Positions 12,201 through 21,660 of a stretch of 35,990 bases of DNA are shown piece after piece. Both the position numbers and the translations under genes were made by a program. Where the stretch lies: assembly GCF_000006405.1 (NCBI RefSeq), contig NW_003203396.1, positions 19,759 through 55,748 of the forward strand, in the 5' to 3' direction. Position 1 is the stretch's first letter, and every line of letters starts with the position of its first letter. The notes beneath the pieces are model-generated. The model was not told the origin of the DNA. It saw nothing but the letters and a program-made list of their open reading frames with translations, and did not search any database. The DNA is from Perkinsus marinus ATCC 50983 (lineage: Eukaryota > Perkinsozoa > Perkinsida > Perkinsidae).

Positions 12201-13707
12201 ACCACAGTGCACTCTCGTCCTCAATGACCGACAGCTCCTTGGTCTTCCGGTACTTAGCAAGGGAGTTCTTCAATAGCAAGTTGAGTACAGTAGACCGTAG
12301 CAGGGTGAGAGACTGAGCCCAGAAGCCCACGCCCATTCGGCGAAAGAATGTACTCCAGAGCTCAGCGCCGATGTCGTCAGTGATAGGTGCGACTCGAGTG
12401 ACCAGCTGTAGCAGGAAGTCATGGGAGCGGCCAATTGACGCTAGGAAGCAGTCCTCAGTGTTCACCGCTATACCCAGGTCTATGCACTCCTGCCTGTGCT
12501 CGGGGGAAAGGACAAATGCGAGCTTAATGAAGAACCGCCTTGATGGACCATCGGTGACCAACCGTTCAATTTCGTCCTCAGCAGCAAACTCATGACACCA
12601 AGACGGTAAAGTCTCTCCCTGCGCGAACGCCATCTCGAGAGCCCTGTGCAATGCAACAACTTGGTTTGAGTCCTCCAGTGGCAAACTGGAGGTGGACAGC
12701 GCCCTCTTGGTTTGGTCCGGAAGGTCTTGGATGGTCCTCCCAGCGATGAGGCAACGGTCCCAGCCCATACCGTCCCGCTGAGGTATCAGGGCACAGCAGC
12801 TAGGAGGAGGGTTGCAGATCCCAAGGGTCATCCACCGTTCGCCCTCTGCATAGCTTCTCGATCGGGCCACTACCCTTGAAGAGCTCACGACGATGACCAC
12901 TGCGTTAGTGTCTCTGATGCAGTTGATATGCAATGAGCCTCTGACCTCAGTGACATCGAACACATCGGAATGCACAACACTAGGTGGCATCTCATAGGTC
13001 GAATAAGCACACAGTTGACACTTGCCCATTCCTAGGTCAAAGATCAAGGCAACCACATCAGTTGTAGCAGCCACACTGATCACCGCTACAGCTCCCTCAG
13101 GATAGTCAATCTCACATCGTTTTTGAGCCCTTCGTGGCACAGCAGCACCAAACCCCTCCAACACCACCGACTCCTGCTCAACATGACAGTAGGCATAGGC
13201 AGTAGGGCTGCATATCGCCACCGGACTGCCAGGACGGGTGTCTACGGTGCTGAGGATGTCCAGGAATAGTGTATGATCATGTCCACTCGTATCCCTCACC
13301 CGAGATCTTGCTATATCTACTCTCCCATCAAGCGTAACAATACCGATCACATCACAAGTGGGCGTAGCACACAACCCTGCAACTGACCCCATCAACGTCT
13401 TCTCCGGGACAGTACGGATCTCCAAGGGCTCTGGTCGTGACCGATACGGTGGAGCTAGCATGCACAGTAGAGCTGAATAAGCCTTAACCGAGGCCTTGTC
13501 GGTGACAGTAATGAAGACCCCTTCTCCACTGCCAGTGGGGAGCCAACAAACGTCCTTCACAAAGTCGTCTTCTATGACCCCCGCGGCAACATCAGCCTTG
13601 TCGCTCGCCAATAAGTCAAATATCCTAACTGTTCCTCTGCTCGTGAGCTCCAGCACCAAGTTGGGGTCTTCGGGATGAACCAACACACGTCCAGTGGGAG
13701 TCACCAT
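9298..13707 (-). CDS. RAV1: RAV1/DMXL (rabconnectin-3 alpha)-like WD40 protein
   Basis: Uninterrupted frame; the first ATG is at 13707, giving about 1469 residues, close to yeast Rav1 and half the size of animal DMXL. RAV1/DMXL proteins are the core of RAVE/rabconnectin-3, which reassembles V-ATPase V1 and V0 sectors on vacuolar and endosomal membranes. The N-terminal 300 residues look like degenerate WD40 blades (HPEDPNLVLEL, GTVRIFDL). Residues about 450-600 carry the Rav1 C-domain signature: EDESALWLALLGRQNVLASL, then KNAFELIRQKRHSMAAAIFLL, then DVRSAANVAIRYLEDVQLA, matching the family helical block. LHWRMDLER near residue 1100 and a second set of WD40-like blades to the C-terminus complete the architecture. 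No introns. The assignment rests on the helical block; the blades alone would not decide it. Confidence 0.85.
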   Translation of the reverse strand: MVTPTGRVLVHPEDPNLVLELTSRGTVRIFDLLASDKADVAAGVIEDDFVKDVCWLPTGSGEGVFITVTDKASVKAYSALLCMLAPPYRSRPEPLEIRTVPEKTLMGSVAGLCATPTCDVIGIVTLDGRVDIARSRVRDTSGHDHTLFLDILSTVDTRPGSPVAICSPTAYAYCHVEQESVVLEGFGAAVPRRAQKRCEIDYPEGAVAVISVAATTDVVALIFDLGMGKCQLCAYSTYEMPPSVVHSDVFDVTEVRGSLHINCIRDTNAVVIVVSSSRVVARSRSYAEGERWMTLGICNPPPSCCALIPQRDGMGWDRCLIAGRTIQDLPDQTKRALSTSSLPLEDSNQVVALHRALEMAFAQGETLPSWCHEFAAEDEIERLVTDGPSRRFFIKLAFVLSPEHRQECIDLGIAVNTEDCFLASIGRSHDFLLQLVTRVAPITDDIGAELWSTFFRRMGVGFWAQSLTLLRSTVLNLLLKNSLAKYRKTKELSVIEDESALWLALLGRQNVLASLYKQHGQLTSNPRTLNIAKFLAMDFTVPENKRIGSKNAFELIRQKRHSMAAAIFLLIGDVRSAANVAIRYLEDVQLAILFCRSSANDDGVMVEDNLNGVFAGKHFDDWVELWRLWSLHDYSELARSLASVASKDLSVTASGMVERESELGVLPTPAYLSTCSTKDIFEYLRSAVPAFGAVAAEFVVEDTPTTVIATRLLGRGLVALLPPVVEESPLTSAIHWARRASIMFDDNLTPRRVSEMPSCIPGKALPPPLGSDLQSYWIRRVRGALLDPRLNPMPPAPELWSILSRLIQTSREGTLLPSWAAELTSMVLAGIGDWSTSIPEIQEAAAAVVLSEFERLLLEHEAAAADGVDGKKEADNARLSLAEHYTGVLFELLQPGCSPQVAVEAEAPPLTCLAESTTPRAMRLRCLVVCSLVLERVLNPPKSFNKLTVYERQYQLLVRWHLKSHIYGAMMEPDAVQAGQADAPNSEHPLETILGAPRRLRLLQSTNPVYRRAPEQESEHLPKSLALTGIASQVGWHSVTGLCLDRSPGASLRLAVSAGHEVGFVKVIDLPQLIRSSVGCCDGMSPEEYFRADLHWRMDLERSVLNSNTNLPAGTKIVPSERTPLSTGAAESSPTKSLGCGLSLQPDCRLYASDVMLLSLGISWANGDHGTRVFERYNNAPASGRASVSSSLTAHPTAGVFASAASNNVRVYSFGCPALDEPAQELCIYEMPQRLALRDSLRLASWSENGEVLAAISKMGCMAIWSTRRPGKPILSFNTPYIRGNDVKALTPSGSIMLICGRETADGSGGAAMIDCRSPELVVQKWDAGPGREYTSISGLSTTHELQLGTCDGRVVNVDTRAGGKNKTVMLYTGGNERSPAIYSLLQYGPNQDGIVAVTHGSAVGVLPPGKDGGSFDAGYVMHKGGMKSSVQAAFSKIGPKLVAAADAHGTVAITAGASDEQILLHRLP

Positions 13708-13856
13708 GCACACTCAGTCGGGTGAAACACACACTGTTATTGGGACAAAAATTCTGTAAACGCGCGTGAAAGTGAAATCTTGACAAAACCAAAAGTCAAC
13801 ACATGAGCTTTAGAAACTACGAAAACGGTGACGAATGCGAACCCTCCGATGATGAC

Positions 13857-14256
13857 CTAGTCTTCAGAGAAGGCGTAGTCGAAGTATTCGTCGCGCGAAA
13901 CTGATAGAAAAACCGTAAAAACTCTTAAGCTCACTCGCCACACACTACAACTGCCGTCCTGATTCTGATCGATATTCCTCATAAACCTATCCACAAATGA
14001 ATCCGACATGTCCAAAAAGATACTGCGGATCTCCTGTGCGTCAACTCGCCCTGAACAAAGTCGACTCTCCTCTAAAGTGTTGTAAGGGAGGACGCAGCAA
14101 GTGGGAAAGGTAATCACTACCATTCCCATCGAGGTCCATCTCATGCATTTGGTCGTCAAATCGGCCCATAGTTTGGGCGTCAACGTCCCTCACGGTGGCA
14201 TGTACAGCGGTCACGATCGATAACAGGATTGACGAGAGATAGAGTGGTGAGTGCAT
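13857..14256 (-). CDS. secreted two-EF-hand mini-protein, copy A
   Basis: Three exons (minus): 14121-14256, 13949-14050, 13857-13900, together 93 residues. The start ATG at 14256 opens a signal peptide (MHSPLYLSSILLSIVTAVHA). EF-hand 1 is D-L-D-G-N-G-R-V-D-A-Q-E and EF-hand 2 is D-Q-N-Q-D-G-S-F-S-R-D-E; both 12-residue loops keep Asp 1, Gly 6 and Glu 12. Both introns are phase 1 and fall inside the calcium loops: intron 1 splits the codon of Gly 6 in loop 1, intron 2 splits the codon of residue 8 in loop 2. This choice of splice sites is the one that gives canonical loops. First of four tandem copies on this strand. Probably a secreted or ER-lumen calcium-binding protein; no partner can be inferred. 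Confidence 0.85.
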
Positions 14257-14364
14257 GGTGAAGAACTCTGAGTGACTGGCAAAGCCTATCGAGGGAATAA
14301 CACAACAACAAAGGGGATACGAGTGATAAAGGGGTCTAAAGACCTAAAAGTTAAATAGTATACT

Positions 14365-14947
14365 TTACTCCTCAAAGCCGTCCTTTGCCAAGGCATCCCC
14401 GATGAACTCCTCCCATGATACTGACAGAAGCACTGATCCCACCATCCCTTGATCGAACAACGAGCTTATTTATCATCGGAGTGAACGAATCAGAGTTCTT
14501 CACTACGAAATAAAAACCACACAGATTCGCACATTATATTCGGATATGTATCGAATACCTCCAACGTGAAGACCCAAGCATTTCCCTATACGAATACGGC
14601 AAGTCGTATAATAGTAGTATAATACCAAGTTTCACAATCTACCACCTATAGAATAAGTGCTCCCCAGCATACGTACTCGCACCATCCTGATTGGTGTCGG
14701 TCTTCCTCAAGTACTCATCCAGATACCTCTCTCCTGTATCCCCAATGCTCCCTCTGATTTCCTGTGCATCTATCAGGCCTGAAACAAGTAACTTCATCCC
14801 AGTGTCCACCGCTCAAGTACCGTCTTGGTTGAGATCGAACTGATTGAACTGCTTGTCGTAAATCTCCTTCAGATTGAGCTTATCTCGGCTTTCGACCGTG
14901 AATAGGAACCACGATAAGAAGCCGATTGCACGTAGTGACGCGAGCAT
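14365..14947 (-). CDS. secreted two-EF-hand mini-protein, copy B
   Basis: Exons (minus): 14821-14947, 14677-14778, 14365-14420; 94 residues. Signal peptide MLASLRAIGFLSWFLFTVES. Loop 1 is D-L-N-Q-D-G-L-I-D-A-Q-E and loop 2 is D-T-N-Q-D-G-A-I-S-W-E-E, both canonical. Introns occupy the same two positions and phases as in copy A, and exon 2 is again exactly 102 bases. Intron 2 is longer (256 bases) than in copy A (48). The C-terminus differs (ends AKDGFEE), so this is a diverged paralogue rather than a recent duplicate. Confidence 0.85.
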
Positions 14948-15278
14948 AGAATTATGGGCAAAAATTAGCAAGTCTTCAACTAGTGTACAACAGACATAGA
15001 CAAAAATCCAATAGAAGTTATATAACGGTGAAGCACTTGATCAGGTGATGAAATTCCTCAAGTGAAGGCCTTGCTTTTCTGAGACTCTCGATATAATTTT
15101 CTTGAAGAGAAATAATCGGACGATATGGTTACGGACATATATGATCCAGCAGTGACAGAGTGCCGCCCTGTGAGAACGATCTCCCCGAATTCAACAAGTC
15201 TTGGTACCATCGTATGAAACTGAGCCATGGAAGGCTGTGGGGGCTAAAACCCTTTAAAATAATGATATGCAAAAGACG

Positions 15279-15720
15279 TTAATCGTCTATACTCTTCCTG
15301 AGAGAACCGTCAATGAACTCCTCCATTGAAACTGCAACGTAGAACTTTACAACTAATGTTATCGCTACTATCATTATTACTCATTCCATCCTGATTGGTA
15401 TCCATTTCAGCCAGCCTGGTGATAACAAAGCGCTCGACGATTGGCAAATATTCTATGGAGATATCAAGCTGAGATGATCTGATCTCCTGTACATCAACGT
15501 AACCTGATACAGGGAATGGGAAATGAGACTAATACTGTGAATAAGGAATACCATCGTTATTGGTGTCGAGTGAGTCGAAGTGTTTCATATAAAGATCTTC
15601 ATCGGGTTGAGCTCGTGCAAGAAGCATGATGCTGCAGTACCACAGTGAGAGCATAACAGCAAGCGATGTGACACCTGTCATGTCGGTAAGGAAAACTGAG
15701 GACGAACCCACAGTGCTCAT
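15279..15720 (-). CDS. secreted two-EF-hand mini-protein, copy C
   Basis: Exons (minus): 15552-15720, 15381-15503, 15279-15331. From the first ATG the product is 114 residues; an ATG 13 codons in (15681) would place a hydrophobic signal segment nearer the N-terminus (MTGVTSLAVMLSLWYCSIML) and is a good alternative start. Loop 1 is D-T-N-N-D-G-Y-V-D-V-Q-E, loop 2 D-T-N-Q-D-G-M-I-S-M-E-E. Intron positions and phases match the other copies. Exon 2 is 123 bases, seven codons longer than in the other three copies, the extra length falling between the two loops. Confidence 0.82.
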
Positions 15721-16866
15721 AGGTACACATCAAGACGTGAAGTAGAGGCTCGATTCTGAAGAAAGCAGAAAATTGGATCTCTTCTCAAAGTAGAGGTCGA
15801 TCCCAAGATTGCTGAAAACTTCCTCGCGAAGATGCGTTATTTTCACTGCCTTCAGATTTCGAAGGAACGGAAAGCAAGCTACACTGGAAGCGCAACCCTC
15901 CTGACGACAATACAAAGGTTGAGCTCCTGACTCAAGCCGAGTGGGCGGAACAAGTACAAGTATGGAACTATTGCTCATTGGGAATCACTGAGCGTTCAAC
16001 CATCAGCTTGAGCGTTCAACCATCAGCTAGTCTACCTCACTCACGGTCGGAGCCGTCCTGAACCTGTCCTGTTGGTATCCAATTTCATCACTAACACTCC
16101 CATCACGCACAAACCTCAGGCATAGCGGCCCCATTTGCTAAAAGGATTCCCCAATGGTTTAGTCTTAAGGCATAACGACCCCATTCGCGAAATAGATTTC
16201 CCAATCCCACAGACCCCTGGCATAGCGGCCCCATTTGCCAAATATCTTCCTCAATCACCCAGTCCTCTGGCATAGCTGCCCCATTCGTCACATACATCCC
16301 CAATGGTACAGTCCCCACCATCACCTTGATATTTACTACCACTCCTCCTCCTCCCCCTCCTCCCTACTACTACCCTGTGAACCGCTACCTGATAGTCGAT
16401 GAGGTCGACCGAATAGTATAGGTATCCTTATAGTAGTATGACTAGTAGTAGGCATCTCCTATTGCGTAGGTACTACACGATGTAAGACCAAAGGAAGGTT
16501 CATTTACCGCCTCCTTTCAGATCGATGAGACACATTGACCTTCCCTAGGCACCAGTCAATTGTCACGAGAAACGTGAGTCGTCAGAGAGCCACAACTCAG
16601 GTATTGCTGGCACTATCCCGCTACGGATCATAGAATGCATAAGAACATCTAACCGGAGACGGCTGATTAATTCGCGACGCGCTCATGACGTCTCCCGTCC
16701 CCTCGCTCTTAGCTAGTTTCTCTACTGAAGTAAGACATTGAGTCTCAGAAACCCAGCGAAAATATAAAAGCAACACAAGGATGATAATGGTGTGGATAAT
16801 AGTGTAAGATGAGGACCTCCGCATACAGTGACCACGGTAGTAGTCCATCATCATGATGATCATCAC
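15721..16866. other. intergenic stretch between EF-hand copies C and D
   Basis: Contains the 50-bp minisatellite listed separately. A direct repeat of GAGCGTTCAACCATCAGCT occurs just left of it (around 15992 and 16011). Minus-strand open frames 15730-15978 and 16621-16866 have no domain; the latter has a hydrophobic run but starts inside a GAT/CAT-rich tract directly after the stop of copy D and is more likely its 3' untranslated region. Confidence 0.4.
16119..16318 (+). repeat. 50-bp minisatellite, four copies
   Basis: The core GGCATAGCGGCCCCATT recurs with exact 50-base spacing at 16119, 16169, 16219 and 16269, each followed by a less conserved part ending near CCCCAATG. Copies differ at a few positions (for example GGCATAACGACCCC in copy 2 and GGCATAGCTGCCCC in copy 4). 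The core is shared with the array at 29.5-30.1 kb, in the same orientation. Confidence 0.9.
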
Positions 16867-17562
16867 TTAGTCTGATAGGGCATAGTCGAGATACTCATCC
16901 CGGGAAACTGAACAGCAAAAACAGCTTAACACGCGAATACTACGACTAACAAGTTTTCACAGCCGATACACTCTATGGTCTCATACTTATTATTCTAGAA
17001 CATACTGTATATTGCAATGAACTAGGTGAGCACTCCTTCACGGTAACTCATTCCTCAAATCGAAAGAGTGCAACACGGAAAGAACTACAAGTACTGACCT
17101 GATAAGTACTAAACCATGTTGCATATAAAATTGAATGTGTCCACTAACTATAGACTGAGGAATCGGACAAGCATGTGATCAATAATTGAATATCAAGATA
17201 GTAATATTGGACACTTTCATCGAGTGCTTTAACAAATTTGACACAGAATGAGATCCATCCCAACGTACTTGTGCCATCTTGATCAACATCAACTCTTTTT
17301 AAAAACATATCAACAAATCTGGTAGGCATAATGCCGAGAGCGCTTCGGATCTCCTGAGCATCTACCACACCTAACAAATAGAACATCAGAACGATACAAG
17401 TCTTCCCCCGACCAAGCGCCTACCGTTCCTATCGAGATCGAACTCCCGAAATTGCTCACCGAATTGCCGCATTCGGCGCCTCCCATAGACTGGAGACTCG
17501 CCGGCACGTGCAAGGCAAGCAGAGAGTATTGTATAGAGAGAAAGTACAACTACGTACTTCAT
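16867..17562 (-). CDS. secreted two-EF-hand mini-protein, copy D
   Basis: Exons (minus): 17424-17562, 17269-17370, 16867-16907; 93 residues. Signal peptide MKYVVVLSLYTILSACLARA. Loop 1 is D-L-D-R-N-G-V-V-D-A-Q-E, loop 2 D-V-D-Q-D-G-T-I-S-R-D-E, then YLDYALSD and stop, closely like the end of copy A (YFDYAFSED). Introns are in the same loop positions; intron 2 has grown to 361 bases. By sequence this copy is nearest to copy A, although B and C lie between them. Confidence 0.83.
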
Positions 17563-17800
17563 TAGGGAAAGAAAACAATCAGCTGAAGTAAGGAAGGTGA
17601 TGAGCTCTGTAGCATTTCATCGTGTCAGGATATGGAGGCGGAGCTCCAAAACACAATATACAAAACAGGTTGGAGTACTCACCTAAGTGCTAGGATGTTC
17701 TCACCAGGAGCGAGTGCTGCGATTGAGATTGAACCGTAGAGGAAAATTTTTAATTCTCCTCAGTGATATGGCGTGAAAATAAATAATGCTGATACTGATG

Positions 17801-18127
17801 TCAATTATAGCGCTTGACGGCTTCGAAGCACATACCGTGATTCATGCGTTGAAAGCGGGTGTGTGACGTGCACAATCTCGAGTGACTCTCGAAATCACTG
17901 CGCAGCAAATCGATCAGTTGGGCGAGCGCTAACTCAAAAATTAGTTTTCGGTGGTCCACCTGAGCAAGCTTCGCAGTACTTCCGTTGTCGTCCAGGATGA
18001 GCAGCAAGGAAGTTGCCAATGCATTTCGCTGGTATAGGGCTCTGAGCAAACACAGAGGTAAGATGTTGTGGTGAACAGCTCGGAAAAGGTGCTTATATGT
18101 CTTCATACCATTCCTACGATTATTCAT
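17801..18127 (-). CDS. small hypothetical protein
   Basis: Open frame of 108 codons from ATG at 18127 (a GTG precedes). Helix-rich composition with Leu, His and Arg (for example YKHLFRAVHHNILPLCLLRAL), no signal peptide, no domain I recognise. It could also be one exon of a longer gene. It lies just upstream of EF-hand copy D on the same strand. Reality as a gene is uncertain. Confidence 0.35.
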   Translation of the reverse strand: MNNRRNGMKTYKHLFRAVHHNILPLCLLRALYQRNALATSLLLILDDNGSTAKLAQVDHRKLIFELALAQLIDLLRSDFESHSRLCTSHTRFQRMNHGMCFEAVKRYN

Positions 18128-18331
18128 CACCTATACGTAATTGTTCGTAACACTTCTACTGTAGTCATTCTAGTATGGCTTGAGAGCTCTACTGTGATAA
18201 CTTAGAAACCTCATTGAGTTGTAAGCGATAAATGACCGCCTTTTAAGTTCTGCATTTACTATCAACATCGTCATGTTGTATATCACTGTTGCATGCTGCA
18301 CCATGGTCACGCCTTGCCTGTCATCTCTCAG

Positions 18332-18854
18332 GTCTAGGTCGAGAGCTTAGCCATGCAACTCGATACACCAACTTCAGTCTGCAACATGCTTGGGGGAAAT
18401 TCGATTGCCAAACGCAACTCCTCACACGTGAGGCCTTCGTTCCCCTCATGAAGCGAAATCCCGAGGTGAGCCTACTTTTCCCATGCCGCTTGTCATAACA
18501 TTCTTGTTGCCCCTTTTAATCGGTTTCTCCTACACCGTCTTGTCTACGAACTTGACTCTCTCACTACTTCGAATTTGCTCAATGACGCTATGCATGCGGT
18601 GGGGCGACTCTCCGACTAGTCGTATGACCATAGAATTTACTATATTCTCCTTGGCAGGTTTTCGACAGCGACATCGCTAATTTCGATCCCGTCTACTTCT
18701 CCTTGATGAAGCCTTCTGGCGATATCTACCCCGAAGCGATCGCTGCAGCCAAGGCAGCCGCTCAGTAAGATACTCCCATATAGTCTTTCATCATGTGATG
18801 CATTCCAGGTCGGCGCCAGAGAAGGAGGATGACCCGAAAGAAGAGGCAAAGTGA
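18332..18854 (+). CDS. small protein of unknown function, 5' end unresolved
   Basis: Three exons: one ending at 18465, then 18658-18764 and 18809-18854. Joins keep frame and have good sites (GAG|GTGAGC, TTGGCAG|GTT, CA|GTAAGA, TTCCAG|G). The protein reads WGKFDCQTQLLTREAFVPLM, KRNPE, then VFDSDIANFDPVYFSLMKPS, GDIYPEAIAAAKAAAQ, and a charged tail SAPEKEDDPKEEAK. Exon 1 is open back to 18247 but has no in-frame ATG before the one in LMKRNPE, so either an upstream exon supplies the start or exon 1 begins at the CTCTCAG acceptor at 18331, used here. The Arg/Ser/His-rich first part resembles a mitochondrial presequence, which is only a guess. Family not recognised. Confidence 0.6.
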
Positions 18855-19683
18855 TGGTAGGTCAGTGGGAGGGGTGGTTGACGGCATCATGAGCTTTAGG
18901 TAACTTGTCGAAGTGTAGAGTTTTGTGGCGCGCGGTCAATCAGCAGTAGCGCTTTTTTGTTTCCAGTTGAAGTATATGCTTGCGTTAAGAGTAACCTAGT
19001 GTGTGTGGGACGGACGGTGATGAATTTTGTGGCGCGTGACGCTGTTTTAATGGAGGATGGGATAAGAGAAGCACAAGAGGTTATAGGGGGAAAAGGAATC
19101 TACGATGTTACATCAAATGTGACGAAATCCAATAAAGATGGAGAATTTGTATTATGTAGACCGTAGTGTGAAGAGTCACGAATCGTGACTCACGATTGGC
19201 AATATCAAAGTCTGACACTCCTAGCTCACACGGTCAAGCGTTCATCCAAATAATAATATTGTTGCTCCCTTCCATTGACATTCGTCTTCTGCTGTCGTTG
19301 GTGGAGGCATCCACGATAAGTCATGTTAGTGCCTTCCTCGGGCTAACAGTAGAGTGAGGGCGACTTGGGCACGAGGTGAGTGCGATGATGGTGATGCATC
19401 GAGACTCTCCTAAGGACGCCACGACCAACTCTGTGTAAGAGCCTATCACCAAGAGCCTATAGGCTCTCGGTTTCATCCGCGTCACTGTTCTCAATCGAGA
19501 GCTCTATGATATAATCTCTCAAGGAAGGAGATCTCACGATTGCCGATTGTTCCTAATTTCGGTGCTAATATGGCTGGAACGTATAGAAGCGTTCACTGTT
19601 ACCCCATTGAACGACTATCAGCCCAGATCAAGTCGGTGGCTAGACGAGTACATCAACATGTTGGTCATGCACACTACCATTCC
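18855..19683. other. stretch without a supported gene
   Basis: Contains a near-perfect inverted repeat, AGTCACGA/TCGTGACT with a one-base centre, at 19174-19190. The plus-strand frame 18957-19166 has no ATG-proximal coding signal or domain. Nothing else seen. Confidence 0.4.
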
Positions 19684-20658
19684 TCACGCAAATTTCATGC
19701 ACACTTCCGTATGGAGTTTATAATTGATATTTCTAACGTGTAACAGTTCATTTCTCCTCCTCTCCTCCTCCTGCTCCTCTTGTGAGCCCTCAGGGGCATA
19801 GGTATCAGTCGATGTCTCCTGCCCAGCCACATAAGTCTCAGTTGATGGCTCTTCTTCGGCAGGCTCCGGCACTTGAGTATAGGTCACTGGCCCTTCCTCC
19901 TCATGGGCGCGTTCCTGTTGCTGCTGAGCCATGATTTTTCTCATCAACGCGTCGTTCAGCTGTGAAGGCGCCCCTTGGGGCATAGTCGGAGTATCAGCTT
20001 TGGGTAGATTGCCCTCGTTCTTTACCACACCATTTCTTTGAACTCTACAGAGCGCCTCGATGAACTTCCCAGTGTTGTCTCTAGCGATTTTTCTATTGAC
20101 GCGGCTTCTCTTCATCTCCTCAGTGACTTCAGCAATAACTCCTGTCTCGCGATAGAACTTATTAAGACGATTCACCCATTGCGCACAATTCTTGTTGCTA
20201 GCTGAAGGATAAGGCATGCCGTTGACCTTCTTCCCAGCCTTAGTCTTATAGCTCTTGAAAGCGGGGGCGAATGTTGATCTCTTGCCCAAGTCCCTGAGAT
20301 TGTCGTATAATATAAATCATCACAACGACAAAGGCTACCCTAGAGAGTCGGCCGGAACTTCGTATACCATCTTGTCATTTCCTAGACATGTGAGAGCAGT
20401 CACATGCACTCCGCGCAGTTCTTGACCACTGTCGTCATCGGAGGCCTTGAACCAGGCCCAGGTCTGAGCTGCTCTACTGTACGCATAGCATGAGTTCAGA
20501 GACGTGGGAATGTTATCTGTGATTACCTGAATAGAAACGGTTTTCTCATCAACAACTTTTACTCTGTGCGGTAGACTCACTTTGATTCCCCTTCTTCCAA
20601 GTAGGGAAACCCCAAAGGCCGCTGTGATGACGACGAGAAAGGCTATTAAATTTAGCAT
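19684..20658 (-). CDS. single-pass membrane protein with acidic tail, unknown function
   Basis: Two exons (minus): 20339-20658 and 19684-20293, joined CTAGG|GTAGCC..CTCAG|G in frame; 309 residues. The frame is open further up, but the ATG at 20658 starts a hydrophobic segment (MLNLIAFLVVITAAFGVSLL) that fits a signal peptide or anchor. A predicted folded part follows (VSIQVITDN, CYAYSRAAQTWAWF, VHVTALTCLG), then a basic region (FKSYKTKAGKKVNG) and a low-complexity Glu/Thr/Gln tail with repeats of the type TETYVAG and TDTYAPEG. No family recognised. A spliced start from an ATG near 20793 with a GTAAGT donor was tried but does not keep frame. Confidence 0.65.
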
Positions 20659-20801
20659 GTATATTTCAAAGACAATAACTTCACCTAAGTCAACCACCGT
20701 ACCAGTCTCTTGCCAAGGACACGAGACTGCTGTGTACACTACTGGCGAGCGAGATCGGACACTTACTTTCGGGACATGGAAATGCTCATTGAGAAAAGAG
20801 A

Positions 20802-20821
20802 CGTGCTAACTAATTAGCACG
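20802..20821. repeat. short perfect hairpin
   Basis: CGTGCTAA and TTAGCACG, eight complementary bases around CTAA. It lies upstream of the membrane protein gene on the minus strand. A third, partial TAGCACG occurs 20 bases on. Role unknown. Confidence 0.5.
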
Positions 20822-21123
20822 CCAGCGCACGGTCATTTTAGCACGCGCCTCAATAAGTCGATCGGGAGTTTGATTTAGCTAATGTATACTTGTTATATGG
20901 ATGCATTCATCATGCCAAGAGATTATATGAATATTCGCCGTATTACCCGAGAAATCAAATTTTCATGCATTTGCATAAGGAAAACGCACGCACAGTATTT
21001 CGCACCATGCAGCTTTGGCGAAGTAGGTCGAGCGTAAGTCCCATGATGTCACAAATTCGTAATTAAGAAGAGAGATGTGGTCACTATTGCTATCGCGGAT
21101 GTCCTGAGACTTCCCAGGAGTGA

Positions 21124-21447
21124 TCACCGTTCAATATCACTTGAGTGACAACTTGTGTGAGCAGTATTGGTCTTTCGTGATAACGCTAGCAACGAGAGTG
21201 CTCCCTTTCTATCAACCCTAACGCTGTTCTCAGCAAAAACAAGTACCCCGTTGTCAGCCGATAGCAACACTTCAATAGCTACTACTGGACGCTGTACAAC
21301 CATGCATCTCCTTCTCACCTTCATGCTATAGTACATTGGAGTTTCACAACCCGTTTTACGTGAAGTGGCGTAATACTCGGTGAAAAACGCGATATTCGCG
21401 GTGATATGCAGTAGTCGTGAAATATGTTTTTCATTAGTCTTTTTCAT
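21124..21447 (-). CDS. small hypothetical protein
   Basis: Open frame of 107 codons from ATG at 21447. A 27-base segment bounded by GTGAGA and TACAG could be an intron that leaves the frame unchanged, which would give MYYSMK joined to RPVVAIEVLLSADNGVLVFA. That second part looks protein-like (alternating hydrophobic residues), but no family is recognised. No signal peptide. It sits in a 1-kb gap between two minus-strand genes; the rest of that gap (20659-21660) shows nothing else apart from the hairpin listed. Confidence 0.35.
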   Translation of the reverse strand: MKKTNEKHISRLLHITANIAFFTEYYATSRKTGCETPMYYSMKVRRRCMVVQRPVVAIEVLLSADNGVLVFAENSVRVDRKGALSLLALSRKTNTAHTSCHSSDIER

Positions 21448-21660
21448 ATCACTAGGGTGAAACTCCACTCAAATACTGTATACTCGTTGTTAGTGTAGAT
21501 AGAATGCTTCAAGGGTGACAGCACTACTACTGTCACACGCGTTGATAATAACAGTAACAGTTCACTAATGCACAACTCTGACATTTCTCAGTAGACACTC
21601 CAAGACATGATTAAAAAACTTGATAAATTCTTGGTCACAGTTGAACACACATAAAATGAG

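Noticed and set aside
16621..16866. Minus-strand frame with a hydrophobic run as a separate secreted protein
   Set aside because: Begins in a CAT/ATG-rich tract directly after the stop of EF-hand copy D and has no domain; more likely its 3' untranslated region.
18957..19166. Plus-strand 69-codon frame after the small plus-strand gene
   Set aside because: No convincing start or domain; probably 3' untranslated region.
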